Positions 9,431-18,427 of a DNA stretch of 64,000 nucleotides are shown here, one piece after another. Each line of letters begins with the position of its first letter. Positions within the stretch are counted from its first letter, which is position 1. The DNA is from WTFY01 sp965205685 (GTDB lineage Bacteria > Pseudomonadota > Gammaproteobacteria > UBA4575). The stretch lies in the NCBI GenBank assembly GCA_965205685.1, contig OZ242174.1, positions 248,001 to 312,000 on the forward strand, given 5' to 3'. The notes under the pieces were generated by a model. That model saw only the letters and a program-made list of their open reading frames with translations. It had not been told where the DNA came from and did no database searches. The translations under genes and the position numbers were made by a program.

Positions 9431-9565
9431 GTGTGTGTCCCGCTTCAAAGTTATCCAACCTATATCCGCAAAAGCGGGGCAGATCGCGAGAAGGTCGAAG
9501 GGGCGATTAAGCTCAAAGACGTCGAGCTTTGGGCCATCAGCCTGAACCTCAAGTATCTGTTCTAG
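9431..9565 (+). pseudogene. 3' remnant of a third barrel paralogue (or displaced 3' end of the gene ending at 4839)
   Basis: The frame ending at TAG 9563-9565 encodes RKSGADREKVEGAIKL followed by the terminal LNLKYLF barrel signal, identical in protein to the end of the gene at 3898-4839 over its last 32 residues. The nucleotide differences there are all synonymous apart from TGA/TAG stop usage. Weaker similarity (PLxSxPxYxRKSG) extends back to about 9431, after which it vanishes. There is no start or signal peptide. This marks the right boundary of the A+T-rich island. Confidence 0.85.
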
Positions 9566-9610
9566 GCACCCGTTCAGGCGGGCTGTGATTGTCCGGCTGT
9601 CCCGTTACTC

Positions 9611-9630
9611 TATATAATAAAAATTATATA
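9611..9630. promoter_or_regulatory. palindromic operator/promoter of the AbrB-Doc pair
   Basis: Perfect inverted repeat with eight-base arms (TATATAAT and ATTATATA) around an AAAA spacer, 16 bases before the antitoxin's start. It contains -10-like TATAAT. AbrB-type antitoxins commonly repress their own operons at such palindromes, so this is a likely operator. Confidence 0.6.
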
Positions 9631-9645
9631 GAAGGGGGAAATAGC

Positions 9646-9873
9646 ATGCTTTCATTCAAGGTGACCACCGTAGGCGCATCCTCCGGCATCATTCTCACCA
9701 AAGAGGCCATGGCCCGCCTGAGGGTCAAGAAAGGGGACACGCTCTATCTGACGGAGACTCCGGACGGAGGCTACCGGCTGACCCCCTATTCTCCGGAGTT
9801 TGCCCGCCAAATGGCACTCGCCGAGGAGATCATGCACGATGATCGCGAGGTGCTGCGAGCCCTTGCTAAATGA
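9646..9873 (+). CDS. AbrB/MazE-family antitoxin
   Basis: 75 residues. The swapped-hairpin AbrB DNA-binding fold is suggested by FKVTTVGASSGIILTKEAM, LRVKKGDTLYL and GGYRLTPYSPEF, followed by a helical C-terminus that would bind the toxin. AAGGGGG upstream and the palindrome decide the ATG at 9646 rather than the in-frame codon at 9589. Its stop overlaps the toxin's ATG, the hallmark of a coupled toxin-antitoxin operon. Confidence 0.85.
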   Translation: MLSFKVTTVGASSGIILTKEAMARLRVKKGDTLYLTETPDGGYRLTPYSPEFARQMALAEEIMHDDREVLRALAK

Positions 9874-10274
9874 CGAGCGGGCCTCCGGGTTCCTGGCACT
9901 GGGTATCGTTACACATCGTTCTGGTGATTCATGAGCGCCAAATCACAGAGCATGGTGGGGCAGACGGCATCCGTGATCAGGGAGCCATCGAATCCACCTT
10001 GGCACGAAAGGTACACCGTGCAGCCTACGGTGCTCCCGACGCGTCCGAACTGGCGGCAGCCTATCTCTTTGGTCTCGCCCGTAACCATGGATTCATAGAC
10101 GGTAACAAGTGTACTGCCTGGGTGGTTTCGCGCCTGTTTCTTGCGGACCATGGATACTCTCTCGAATTTGACCCCATGGACGCAGTTCAGTTGGTGGAAA
10201 ACGTGGCAGGCGGGCAAGTGAGCGAGTCCGAGCTCGCCGAGTGGTTCAGGGAACGGCTATCCGATCAGGCATAG
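9870..10274 (+). CDS. doc: Doc (death-on-curing, Fic-fold) toxin
   Basis: 134 residues. Doc toxins phosphorylate EF-Tu and stall translation. Family blocks are IHERQITEHGGADGIRD, GAIESTLARK, LAAAYLFGLARNHGF and the Fic loop HGFIDGNKC. The usual loop ends NKR; here the final Arg is Cys while the His, Asp, Asn and Lys remain. ATG overlaps the antitoxin stop (ATGA). The Arg-to-Cys change could weaken activity. Confidence 0.85.
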   Translation: MTSGPPGSWHWVSLHIVLVIHERQITEHGGADGIRDQGAIESTLARKVHRAAYGAPDASELAAAYLFGLARNHGFIDGNKCTAWVVSRLFLADHGYSLEFDPMDAVQLVENVAGGQVSESELAEWFRERLSDQA

Positions 10275-10462
10275 GCCGCCTACAGGAATCAAATCAAGGC
10301 CTCGTGAGAATCATTGCAGGTCGAATCCCCCCCCATTTAATAGGCTACTCCCTTGTCGAACATTGTAGTAGGGTTGCCGTCTTCTGCTTATCTACAGCCA
10401 GTGTGAACTGCTGAACGTTCTAGCGGGCCGACGTCACATGGGCCAAGCAACAGGGAGAGACT

Positions 10463-11263
10463 GTGAGGGACCACATTGCCGTCACGCTGATGGCTATCCT
10501 GCTCACCGCCTGTGGCAGCGGAGGAGGTGGCAGCAGTCAGGACGGCGCCTTGCCCGAGATGGTAGGGGATGAGGTGGTATCTGGGGTGCAACTGACTACG
10601 CCCACGAGCACCCAGATCACAAACACCCCGGCCCAACAGTCGACGACCTCGACGCAACCGATCTCGCCCACGAGCTACGGCAGGTGGGCGAACTTCAACC
10701 AGGGGCATTACCGGGTCGAGGAGACCATGTGGGATGAAAACAGTTCGACCTGGGTGGTTCATGGCACACCCAGCGGCTCTGTCGACAATCTTCCGCAGGG
10801 CGCGGATGGCGAAAAGTTCGAATACACGGGACCCGTCTGGGGCCGCATTTACGAAGGCTCGCTCGATCACAACGGGGCCTGGGAACCCAACGATGGCGAC
10901 CAGGTGTACGGGAGCATGCGGGCCCTTTACCAGACGCGCAATCGCCATGTCTCCAATGATGACTACCTGACCATCAATTTCTTGAATATGTACAAGGTGT
11001 TGCCCGGTGGCGGGATCGTCGGCACGCGGTACATGGCTTTTGCAGGCGATGTCGGCACGGACCATAATGCTCCGGACTATGATCCCGCCCTCGATGTCGC
11101 AACCTTCAGGCTGCCGGTAAGCCAGTACGAGGTCAGTCCGGGGAGAGAACAGGGTGAGGCGGTGGGCAGCTTCTACGGTCCCAACGGAGAGGCGATCGCG
11201 GGCACCTTCTGGTATCGCCGCGGCGGCAACCGGATTGATGGAGCGTTCGGCGGGAAAAGATAG
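10463..11263 (+). CDS. TbpB-like surface lipoprotein, putative Slam substrate
   Basis: 266 residues. The lipobox LLTAC is followed directly by a Gly-rich linker (GSGGGGSS), a Thr/Ser/Pro-rich spacer, and a C-terminal eight-stranded-barrel pattern of the transferrin-binding-protein-B type: GSFYGPNGEAIAGTF and terminal GAFGGKR. Such proteins are anchored by lipid and flipped to the cell surface by Slam, whose gene is at 17060-18427. GGGAGA just upstream supports the GTG at 10463. Ligand unknown. Confidence 0.75.
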   Translation: MRDHIAVTLMAILLTACGSGGGGSSQDGALPEMVGDEVVSGVQLTTPTSTQITNTPAQQSTTSTQPISPTSYGRWANFNQGHYRVEETMWDENSSTWVVHGTPSGSVDNLPQGADGEKFEYTGPVWGRIYEGSLDHNGAWEPNDGDQVYGSMRALYQTRNRHVSNDDYLTINFLNMYKVLPGGGIVGTRYMAFAGDVGTDHNAPDYDPALDVATFRLPVSQYEVSPGREQGEAVGSFYGPNGEAIAGTFWYRRGGNRIDGAFGGKR

Positions 11264-11512
11264 GCACTGCAGGTTGCCTTGCGACTGCGTATCCGGCATG
11301 CACATCCGCCGTTCAACCATTTCAGGTTCTCCGATCCTGCAGGCAGGCACTTCCTGGTACGGAGCATAAGTTCCGACAAGACCGCCCCTTCGGTGCGTGT
11401 TGCCCCTGGAAATTATTTGCTAGACTGAATCCCGCCGAGGTCCTGGCCGAACCACGTGCAGGGCTGCGGCAGACACCATGCGCACGGACTCGTACAAGAC
11501 GGCTTGAATCCC

Positions 11513-12049
11513 ATGGCAATACTGGACATCCTGCATTTTCCCGACCCGAGGCTGCGCCGAAAGGCCCGGCCCGTGGAGGTCGTGGACGATGCCCTGAGAA
11601 AGACCGTGGAAGACATGTTCGAGACCATGTATGACGCCCCGGGGATCGGGCTTGCCGCCACCCAGGTCAATATTCTGCAGCAAGTGGCCGTCATCGACGT
11701 CTCGGAAGACAAGAATGAGCCCCGCTGCCTGATCAACCCGAACATCATCGAGCGCGAAGGTGAAGAGGAGATGCGCGAGGGCTGCCTGTCGGTGCCCGAG
11801 ATATTTGCGCATGTGAAGCGTGCGCAGAAAGTCACGGTTGAGGCACTGGATCTTGAGGGCAAGCCCATGACCCTGGAAGCGGAGGGCCTGCTGGCCGTGT
11901 GCATCCAGCACGAGATCGATCACCTGCAGGGCAGGCTTTTCATCGACTACCTGTCTCCGCTCAAGCGCGACCGCCTGAAAAAGAAGCTGCTCAAGGTCCA
12001 GAAGACTGCACAAACCGAACCAAGCGGAGCCCGCGCACCTTCCCTGTGA
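11513..12049 (+). CDS. def: peptide deformylase
   Basis: 178 residues. Removes the N-formyl group from nascent proteins using a metal held by Cys and two His. All three signature motifs are present: GIGLAATQ, EGCLS and QHEIDHLQG. The ATG at 11513 gives the family N-terminus MAILDILHFPDPRL; the upstream in-frame codons are not conserved. First gene of the def-fmt block. Because fmt downstream is frameshifted in this sequence, the formylation cycle may be altered or the frameshift may be an error. Confidence 0.97.
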   Translation: MAILDILHFPDPRLRRKARPVEVVDDALRKTVEDMFETMYDAPGIGLAATQVNILQQVAVIDVSEDKNEPRCLINPNIIEREGEEEMREGCLSVPEIFAHVKRAQKVTVEALDLEGKPMTLEAEGLLAVCIQHEIDHLQGRLFIDYLSPLKRDRLKKKLLKVQKTAQTEPSGARAPSL

Positions 12050-12087
12050 TCGCCCGATCAATCCGCATCGCGTGAGCACAGTGACCC

Positions 12088-13045
12088 GTGTCCACCTCCC
12101 TTGACATCGTATTTGCGGGCACCCCGCAGTTTGCCGCCACTCTCCTGCAGGCCCTGCTTTCGCAGAAGTACCGCATCGCAGCGGTCTACACCCAGCCGGA
12201 TCGCCAAGCGGGGCGCGGGCGCAAGCTGCGTGCAAGCCCGGTCAAGCAGCTTGCAACCGACGCAGGCCTTGCAGTGCGCCAGCCCGAGGGTTTCGATGAA
12301 CGCGAATGTGCGTATCTTTCAGCATTGTCGGCAGATGTGATGCTGGTGTGTGCGTACGGCCTGCTGCTGCCACGGGAGGCCCTGGATCTGCCGAGACTCG
12401 GCTGCATCAACATTCACACCTCGCTGTTGCCGCGCTGGCGTGGTGCCGCACCGATCCAGCGGGCTCTGCTGGCAGGGGATGAGGAGACCGGCATTTCTTT
12501 CATGCAAATGGTCGAAGCCCTGGATGCAGGACCCGTCCTGCACCAGGCACGATGCGAGATCAAGCCAGGGGACTCGACCGCCCTGCTGCGTGAGCGATTA
12601 GTGCAGCTGGCCAGTGGCGAGATGACAGCGGTGCTGAGTGGTCTGGCTGAAGGTCGTATTGAGGCCAGGGAACAGGATTCAAGCGAGGTCTCCTATGCCC
12701 CCAAGGTTGCCAAGGACGAGGCACTGATTGACTGGCATAAACCTGTCTGTACAGATCGTGCGCAAGGTTTGGGCTTTCAATGACTGGCCTGTGGCTTACA
12801 CCTTCATGGGAGAGGAGCGGTTGAGAATCTGGGAAGCGCATAGCCTGGACCGCCAGACAGATGCGGTGCCCGGGACGGTGCTTGAGGCCAGAGAGGGGAT
12901 TGAGGTGCGGATACCCGCCACGGGTGATGACATATTGGCGCTGGATTCTGTGCAGTTGCCGGGCAAAAAGCGGATACCCGTGCATGAGTTTATCAATGCC
13001 CATGACCTGCGGGGATTTTGCTTCAATTCAAAGGAGAAGGCATAA
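12088..13045 (+). pseudogene. fmt: methionyl-tRNA formyltransferase, frameshifted
   Basis: Formylates initiator Met-tRNA. The N-terminal formyltransferase domain is intact (FAGTPQFAA at the start, INIHTSLLPRWRGAAPIQRA with the catalytic Asn and His). The frame then stops at 12783. The C-terminal OB-like domain continues in the +1 frame (VRKVWAFNDWPVAYTFMG to 13045). The shift lies at about 12742-12756: one extra base in CCTGTCTGTACAG would explain it, restoring a normal IDWHKP-x-VQIVRKV. Start is GTG. Either an early pseudogene or a sequencing/assembly error. Confidence 0.85.
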
Positions 13046-13421
13046 AAGCTTCTCAGGGATCGTGGAAAACGCGAATATTTACCTATAGTCCTTATAAGCA
13101 ATTTGTATGGCAGACCACCAGACCGGACGCTTATGCAAGGCTGCCTTTAATATGAAGGGAATTTGCGCCTATATTGAAGCCTAGATTCAATATACGGGGT
13201 TGCAGTCTCCGGGAGTACAAGATATGGCCATTGTGGGAAGACGATCTGCATGTCTACAGGTGTTTTCTGGGCCACTATGTGTGCCTGCAGGAAGGGTGGG
13301 CTTGAGGTGCTCGGAACACAAATTGCGGCCTGTATAAAACCCTTGCCGACCATTATGACTTGCCCTATGCTGCCCGCCTGCATACCGACTGTCCACAAGT
13401 TGGGATAGACGAGGCATTGCT
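13046..13421. other. non-coding gap where rsmB is often found
   Basis: 376 bases with no convincing gene. In many gammaproteobacteria rsmB (16S rRNA m5C967 methyltransferase) lies between fmt and trkA. I see no recognisable piece of it in either strand. Base composition is lower in G+C than the flanking genes, as expected for decayed DNA. Confidence 0.5.
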
Positions 13422-14789
13422 ATGAAGATAATCATACTGGGAGCCGGTCAGGTCGGCTCCTCCCTGGCCATCAGCCTGGCCAACGAAGGCCACGACATTA
13501 CCCTGGTGGATGCGGATCCGCTGATCCTGCAGGACATCCAGGGCCGCGCCGATCTTCGTACCGTGGTCGGCAAGGCCTCGCACCCGACCCTGCTGGAGGA
13601 AGCCGGGGCCCGGGATGCCGACATGATCATCGCCCTCACGCGAAGCGATGAGACCAACATGGTGGCCTGCCAGGTCGCCTACACGCTGTTTCACACGCCC
13701 ACCAAGATCGCGCGTATCCGCGCCCTCGAATACTTCTCCCACGACAACCTGTTCGTGCAGGAGGCCCTGCCGGTGGATGTGCTGATCAGTCCCGAATACC
13801 TGATCTCGCAGTACATCCAGCGCCTCATCGAACACCCCGACTCGCTGCAGGTGCTGGACTTTGCCGACGGGCGCATCAAGCTGCTCGCGCTTCGTGCCAG
13901 CAAGCGCATGATCGGGCGAAGGCTCGGCAATATCTGGGAGCTGATGCCGGAGACCGAGGCCAAGGTGGTGGCCGTATACCGCAACAACCGCTCCATCCCC
14001 ATCAATGACCTGACCATCATCCTGGAGAACGACGAGGTGTTCTTCCTGGCCTCCTCGGACAATGCCATGGCCATGACCGGCCAGTGGCGCGGTGATGACC
14101 ATCCCTACAAGCGCATCCTGCTCGCAGGTGGCGGCAACATCGGCTACCACCTTGCGAAGTCCATGGAGGATGACTACCAGATCAAGATCATCGACCGAAA
14201 CACCAAGCGCACCAAGTTCCTGTCCGAATCGCTCAACAAGACCATCGTTTTGCAAGGCGATGCGGCCGACCAGGACATGCTTCGCGAGGAGAACATCGAG
14301 GACATCGATGTCTTCTGTGCGCTCACCAATGACGACGAGGCCAACATCCTGTCCTCCATGCTGGCCAAGCGCCTAGGAGCCAACAAGGTCATGTCGCTGA
14401 TCAACCGACCGAGCTACGTGGAGCTGGTGGAAAGCGGTATCGTCGACATCGCGATCTCGCCGCGCCAGGTCACGCTCGGCACCCTGCTCGCACACATCCG
14501 GAAAGGCGATGTGGTGGCGGTGCACTCGCTCAGGCGCGGTGCAGCCGAGGCTCTGGAGGCAGTCGCCCACGGGGACCGCAAGACCTCCAAGGTGGTCGGT
14601 CGCAGCATCGGGGAGATCAAGCTGCCCAAGGGTGCGACCATCGGCGCCATTGCCCGGGGCGACCTGGTGGTCATCGCGGAGCCGGACATCATCATCGAGC
14701 CGGAGGACCACGTCATCCTGTTCCTGGCCGACAAGGGCGGGGTGCGCGAGATCGAGCGCCTCTTCCAGGTCAGCGCCACGTTCATCTAG
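13422..14789 (+). CDS. trkA: Trk potassium-uptake regulatory subunit TrkA
   Basis: 455 residues, cytoplasmic gating ring of the Trk K+ system. Two tandem RCK halves are visible, each opening with a nucleotide-binding glycine motif: GAGQVGSSLA at residue 7 and GGGNIGYHLA about residue 235. Each is followed by an acidic strand end (VDAD, IIDRN) and a C-terminal RCK-C domain. Usual length for the family. It lies 39 bases before trkH, so the channel and its regulator are probably one operon. Confidence 0.97.
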   Translation: MKIIILGAGQVGSSLAISLANEGHDITLVDADPLILQDIQGRADLRTVVGKASHPTLLEEAGARDADMIIALTRSDETNMVACQVAYTLFHTPTKIARIRALEYFSHDNLFVQEALPVDVLISPEYLISQYIQRLIEHPDSLQVLDFADGRIKLLALRASKRMIGRRLGNIWELMPETEAKVVAVYRNNRSIPINDLTIILENDEVFFLASSDNAMAMTGQWRGDDHPYKRILLAGGGNIGYHLAKSMEDDYQIKIIDRNTKRTKFLSESLNKTIVLQGDAADQDMLREENIEDIDVFCALTNDDEANILSSMLAKRLGANKVMSLINRPSYVELVESGIVDIAISPRQVTLGTLLAHIRKGDVVAVHSLRRGAAEALEAVAHGDRKTSKVVGRSIGEIKLPKGATIGAIARGDLVVIAEPDIIIEPEDHVILFLADKGGVREIERLFQVSATFI

Positions 14790-14828
14790 GCGCGGGTCAA
14801 ACAGCCTGTAATCCGGAGTTTCCCCGAC

Positions 14829-16280
14829 ATGCAAAGAGAGGTCATCCAGCGCATCCTCGGCCTGCTGCTGGCCGCCTTCAGCCTCACCATGCTGGCGCCG
14901 GTGATGTTCAGCTTCCTGTACGAGAACGAGGTGATGTGGCCCTACATTGTCTCGACGCTGATCACGTTCGCCGCGGCCGTCGCCCTGTGGTACCCGGTGC
15001 GCGATGTTCACGATCAACTCCGCCTTCGCGAGGGGTTCTTGATCGTGGTGCTGTTCTGGACGGTGCTCGGCATCTTCGGGGCCCTGCCGTTCCTGCTCTC
15101 GCCATCGCTCAGCCTCGGGCTGACAGATGCGGTGTTTGAATCCATCTCCGGGCTGACCACCACCGGTGCGACCGTCATCACCGGTCTCGATGCCCTGCCC
15201 AAATCCATCCTGTTCTACCGCCAGAGCCTGCAGTGGCTGGGCGGCATGGGCATCATCGTGCTGGCGGTGGCCATCCTGCCCTTGCTCGGTGTCGGCGGTA
15301 TGCAACTCTACCGTGCCGAGACCCCGGGACCGGTGAAGGACAACCGCCTCACGCCACGCATCAAGGAGACCGCCAAGGCGCTGTGGTACATCTACCTGCT
15401 GCTGACTGCAGCCTGTGCCTTCGCCTACTGGCTCGCCGGCATGAGTGGCTTCGATGCCATCTCGCACAGCTTCTCGACGGTGGCCATCGGCGGCTTCTCC
15501 ACCCACGATGCGAGCATCGGCTACTTTGACAGTGGTGCGATCGAGGCGATCGCGATCCTGTTCATGCTCCTTGCGGGCGCCAACTTCGGGCTGCACTTCA
15601 TCACTTGGAAGTCGGCAAGCCTTCGCCACTACCTGCAGGATGCGGAGTTCAAGACCTATCTTTTTGTGTTGCTCGCCGTGACCGGGATTGCGGTCGTGAC
15701 GCTTCAGGTCAGCGCGGTTTACCCGGGCCTGGGGGAAACCTTCGGCCAGGCCATCTTCCATGCGGTATCGATCGGCACGACCACGGGCTTTACCACATCA
15801 GAGTTTCACCAGTGGCCAGGCTCGCTGCCGTTGCTGCTGCTTTTCGTGAGCTTCATCGGCGGCTGTGCGGGATCCACCGGCGGCGGCATGAAGGTGATCC
15901 GCGTGCTGCTGCTGGTGAAGCAGGGATTGCGCGAGCTTTTGAGACTGGTGCACCCGAGTGCCCAGATTGCCGTCAAGATTGGCGAGAAACCCGTGGACTC
16001 GCGCGTGGTGGAAGCGGTATGGGGATTTTTCTCGGCCTACATCGCAGTGTTCGTAGTCATGTTGCTGTTGCTGATGGCCGCGGGCCTCGATGAGGTCACC
16101 TCCTTCTCTGCGGTGGCGGCCACGCTCAACAACCTGGGTCCGGGTCTCGGTGAGGTCGGTGTCAACTACACCAGTGTCAACGGTTTCAGCAAGTGGGTGC
16201 TGTGTCTCGGTATGCTGTTGGGGCGCCTTGAGATCTTCACCCTGCTGGTGGTGCTGACTCCTGCTTTCTGGCGCAGGTAG
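14829..16280 (+). CDS. trkH: Trk potassium-uptake channel subunit TrkH
   Basis: 483 residues, an inner-membrane K+ transporter with about ten or more membrane segments in four M1-P-M2 repeats. The selectivity-filter turns are visible in order: TTTGAT, STVAIGGFST, GTTTGFTT and NNLGPGLGEVG. It needs TrkA from the preceding gene for nucleotide-gated activity. The C-terminus LTPAFWRR is typical. Confidence 0.96.
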   Translation: MQREVIQRILGLLLAAFSLTMLAPVMFSFLYENEVMWPYIVSTLITFAAAVALWYPVRDVHDQLRLREGFLIVVLFWTVLGIFGALPFLLSPSLSLGLTDAVFESISGLTTTGATVITGLDALPKSILFYRQSLQWLGGMGIIVLAVAILPLLGVGGMQLYRAETPGPVKDNRLTPRIKETAKALWYIYLLLTAACAFAYWLAGMSGFDAISHSFSTVAIGGFSTHDASIGYFDSGAIEAIAILFMLLAGANFGLHFITWKSASLRHYLQDAEFKTYLFVLLAVTGIAVVTLQVSAVYPGLGETFGQAIFHAVSIGTTTGFTTSEFHQWPGSLPLLLLFVSFIGGCAGSTGGGMKVIRVLLLVKQGLRELLRLVHPSAQIAVKIGEKPVDSRVVEAVWGFFSAYIAVFVVMLLLLMAAGLDEVTSFSAVAATLNNLGPGLGEVGVNYTSVNGFSKWVLCLGMLLGRLEIFTLLVVLTPAFWRR

Positions 16281-16292
16281 GACACACGAATA

Positions 16293-16886
16293 GTGGATCA
16301 GGCTGCACAGGACAAGTGGGATCGAAAGCATGCTGAAGCCTCTTCCGAGGCCCTGCGCCCTGCTGGAGTATTGACCGAATACGCCCACCTGTTGCCAAAA
16401 TCGGGGGTGGCCTTGGACCTGGCCTGCGGCCGTAGGAGCAATGCCTTGTTTCTGGCGCAAAGGGGCCTGGAAGTGCATGCCTGGGATATCTCAGGGACCG
16501 CGATCAATGATCTGCAGCGTCGGGCCGAAGCCGAGCATCTAGAGATCCAAACCTCCATACGGGATGTGAGCAAGAGCCCACCTTCTTCAAATGTGTTCGA
16601 TGTGATCTGTGTAAGCTTCTATCTGGAGCGAACCATCACGAGTCATATCATGGAAGCGCTCAAACCCCAGGGTCTCTTGTTCTACCAGACGTTCACTCAT
16701 GAGAGGGTAACTGAGCAGGGACCGAATAATCCGTCCTACCGGCTCGCACCCAATGAATTACTGGAGCTCTTTGCACCCTTGCACGTGCTGGCCTACCGCG
16801 AGGAGGGCCGTACTGGGAATCTGCAGCAAGGGCTTCGTGATACCGCTTGGCTTGTGGGCCAAAGGCGCGAATCCGGGTCGGCATGA
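16293..16886 (+). CDS. class I SAM-dependent methyltransferase (TehB-like)
   Basis: 197 residues. The SAM-binding motif I is VALDLACGRRSNALFLAQRG, followed by the acidic strand end VHAWDISG and a strand IQTSIRDV. The C-terminal part LKPQGLLFYQTFTHER fits the tellurite-resistance TehB-like group, whose substrates are uncertain. It starts at GTG 16293, only 12 bases after trkH, so it probably rides on the trk transcript. Confidence 0.8.
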   Translation: MDQAAQDKWDRKHAEASSEALRPAGVLTEYAHLLPKSGVALDLACGRRSNALFLAQRGLEVHAWDISGTAINDLQRRAEAEHLEIQTSIRDVSKSPPSSNVFDVICVSFYLERTITSHIMEALKPQGLLFYQTFTHERVTEQGPNNPSYRLAPNELLELFAPLHVLAYREEGRTGNLQQGLRDTAWLVGQRRESGSA

Positions 16887-17059
16887 CCCGCGTTGCTGGG
16901 CCTTCGATTGCTCGGGAACCACAGGCAGCGGTACAGGTCTTGAAAAACTGAGTGCTGCTGGCCTGTCTGGCCCTGCGAAAAAGCCCGGCCACTTGCGGCC
17001 CAGGTCAGTCAATAGAGGTTGACGTGCCTTAGCCTTGGGAGGCAAACAGGTGCCGGGGC

Positions 17060-18427
17060 TCAGAACTGGCGCACGAAACGGATCTCGCCGCTGGTGCTGT
17101 CGTAACCGTACACCTGCGAGTTGGTATTCTTTTCCTCGTGGGTTATTGCAAACTGAGGACTGAATCCGAACAGCGTGAAGGCACGGTTGTACACTGAGGC
17201 GCGATAAATCTTGGTACGGTCCTTGCGCGGTTCTCCGCTGGTGAAGGGAAACCAGTTGCCCTCGTAGCGGGTTCTCCTGAACTCGGTGCTGCCTCCCACG
17301 GTAAAGCCGCGTGGCAGGATTACCGACGCGCCGATACGGCCCCAGCGGGTATCATGGCGCCAGATTTCGGATTCCGTATGATCGTCGGCATAGCCTACGG
17401 CGGCTTCAAGGCGTACGGTGGGCATGAGTACCCAGGCACCCTTGACCGAGAGAGTGAGTGTCGAGCCATCCAGGTAGTCGAGCTTCCTGTACTCTCGGTC
17501 ATGCCAGGAGGCCTGTCCGTTCAGCCAGATGCGCCGGGTCAGTCTGTGCTTGATCTCCGAGCGCACCCCGAAGTCAAAATAATAGGGCGAGGTAACGCGC
17601 CACTGCTGGCGTGAATCGATGAGCAGGCTGACGCTGGTGTTTGTGCCAAGAAACCACTGTGGACCGACATGTGCTCCCAGGAATGACAGGTCAAACTCCT
17701 TGCCAGGGTATTCTTCGCGCGCGAGGTCGCTGCCGAAGCGAAGGCGCAGGCGCTCGCCCAGGGGATACCAGTACCCTCCACCAGCCCATACGGAAATACC
17801 CACCCCAGATTTTTCCTCTTCAACCGTATCGCGGCGAAAGGGCAGGCCAAAAATGTTGATGATTTCCGTCTCCGAGTTTCGGCCAATGTTGGTGCTGGGT
17901 TTCAGGGTGCTGCCGACGTACACCGACCAGCGCTTTCGGGCCCGGATCTCGTTGAGGAATCGCTGGACATTGCCCACTACGGGAGCGGGCGGATTTCCAG
18001 CAAGCACATACTCAAAATGCTGTCGTGCCAGGGAATCCTCTTCCTTGTAGAAAAATGCCCGGGCGAGCTCGAGTCGCACTCTCACAAGGCCAGGATGGTT
18101 GATCAAGATGGCATGCAGGGCGGCAATGGCTTCATCCAGCAGGGCTTCTCGCTCCTCCTTTGAGGCTTGCGCCAGGCGGGAACTCTCGATTGCAGCCAGG
18201 GCCAGCAGGAAGTGAATGTTGGTATGCCCGGGATGTTCCTTGGCCAAGGGGCGCAAGGTGGTCAGGGCTTCCTCGAATTGCCCGTTGTTGAGCAGTGCAC
18301 GCGCCTCGCTTTCATCCGGAGTAGATGATGGCTGCGGATCTTCGTTACTGGCAAATACTGCGCCTGTAGCCAACAGGAACAGCAGGGTTACGAATGCAAG
18401 GGCCTTGTTTATCTGTATTTTTTTCAT
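17060..18427 (-). CDS. Slam-type surface lipoprotein assembly modifier (DUF560 family)
   Basis: 455 residues. A signal peptide ends near FASNED, residues about 38-150 form TPR helices (ALLNNGQFEEALTTLRPLAKE, VRVRLELARAFFYKEEDSLA), and the linker APVVGNVQRFLNEI leads into a large outer-membrane barrel ending in Phe. This two-part layout is that of Slam, which moves lipoproteins such as TbpB and factor-H-binding protein across the outer membrane. The TbpB-like lipoprotein at 18965-20713 is encoded just upstream on the same strand. Three similar lipoproteins elsewhere in the window are further candidate clients. Confidence 0.85.
   Translation of the reverse strand: MKKIQINKALAFVTLLFLLATGAVFASNEDPQPSSTPDESEARALLNNGQFEEALTTLRPLAKEHPGHTNIHFLLALAAIESSRLAQASKEEREALLDEAIAALHAILINHPGLVRVRLELARAFFYKEEDSLARQHFEYVLAGNPPAPVVGNVQRFLNEIRARKRWSVYVGSTLKPSTNIGRNSETEIINIFGLPFRRDTVEEEKSGVGISVWAGGGYWYPLGERLRLRFGSDLAREEYPGKEFDLSFLGAHVGPQWFLGTNTSVSLLIDSRQQWRVTSPYYFDFGVRSEIKHRLTRRIWLNGQASWHDREYRKLDYLDGSTLTLSVKGAWVLMPTVRLEAAVGYADDHTESEIWRHDTRWGRIGASVILPRGFTVGGSTEFRRTRYEGNWFPFTSGEPRKDRTKIYRASVYNRAFTLFGFSPQFAITHEEKNTNSQVYGYDSTSGEIRFVRQF

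Noticed and set aside
10310..10345. tRNA T-arm-like sequence GGTCGAATCC near a run of C
   Set aside because: No acceptor, D or anticodon arm can be built around it, so neither a tRNA nor a convincing attachment site.
13046..13421. Possible rsmB remnant
   Set aside because: Short frames in this gap show no SAM-binding or Cys motifs of RsmB.
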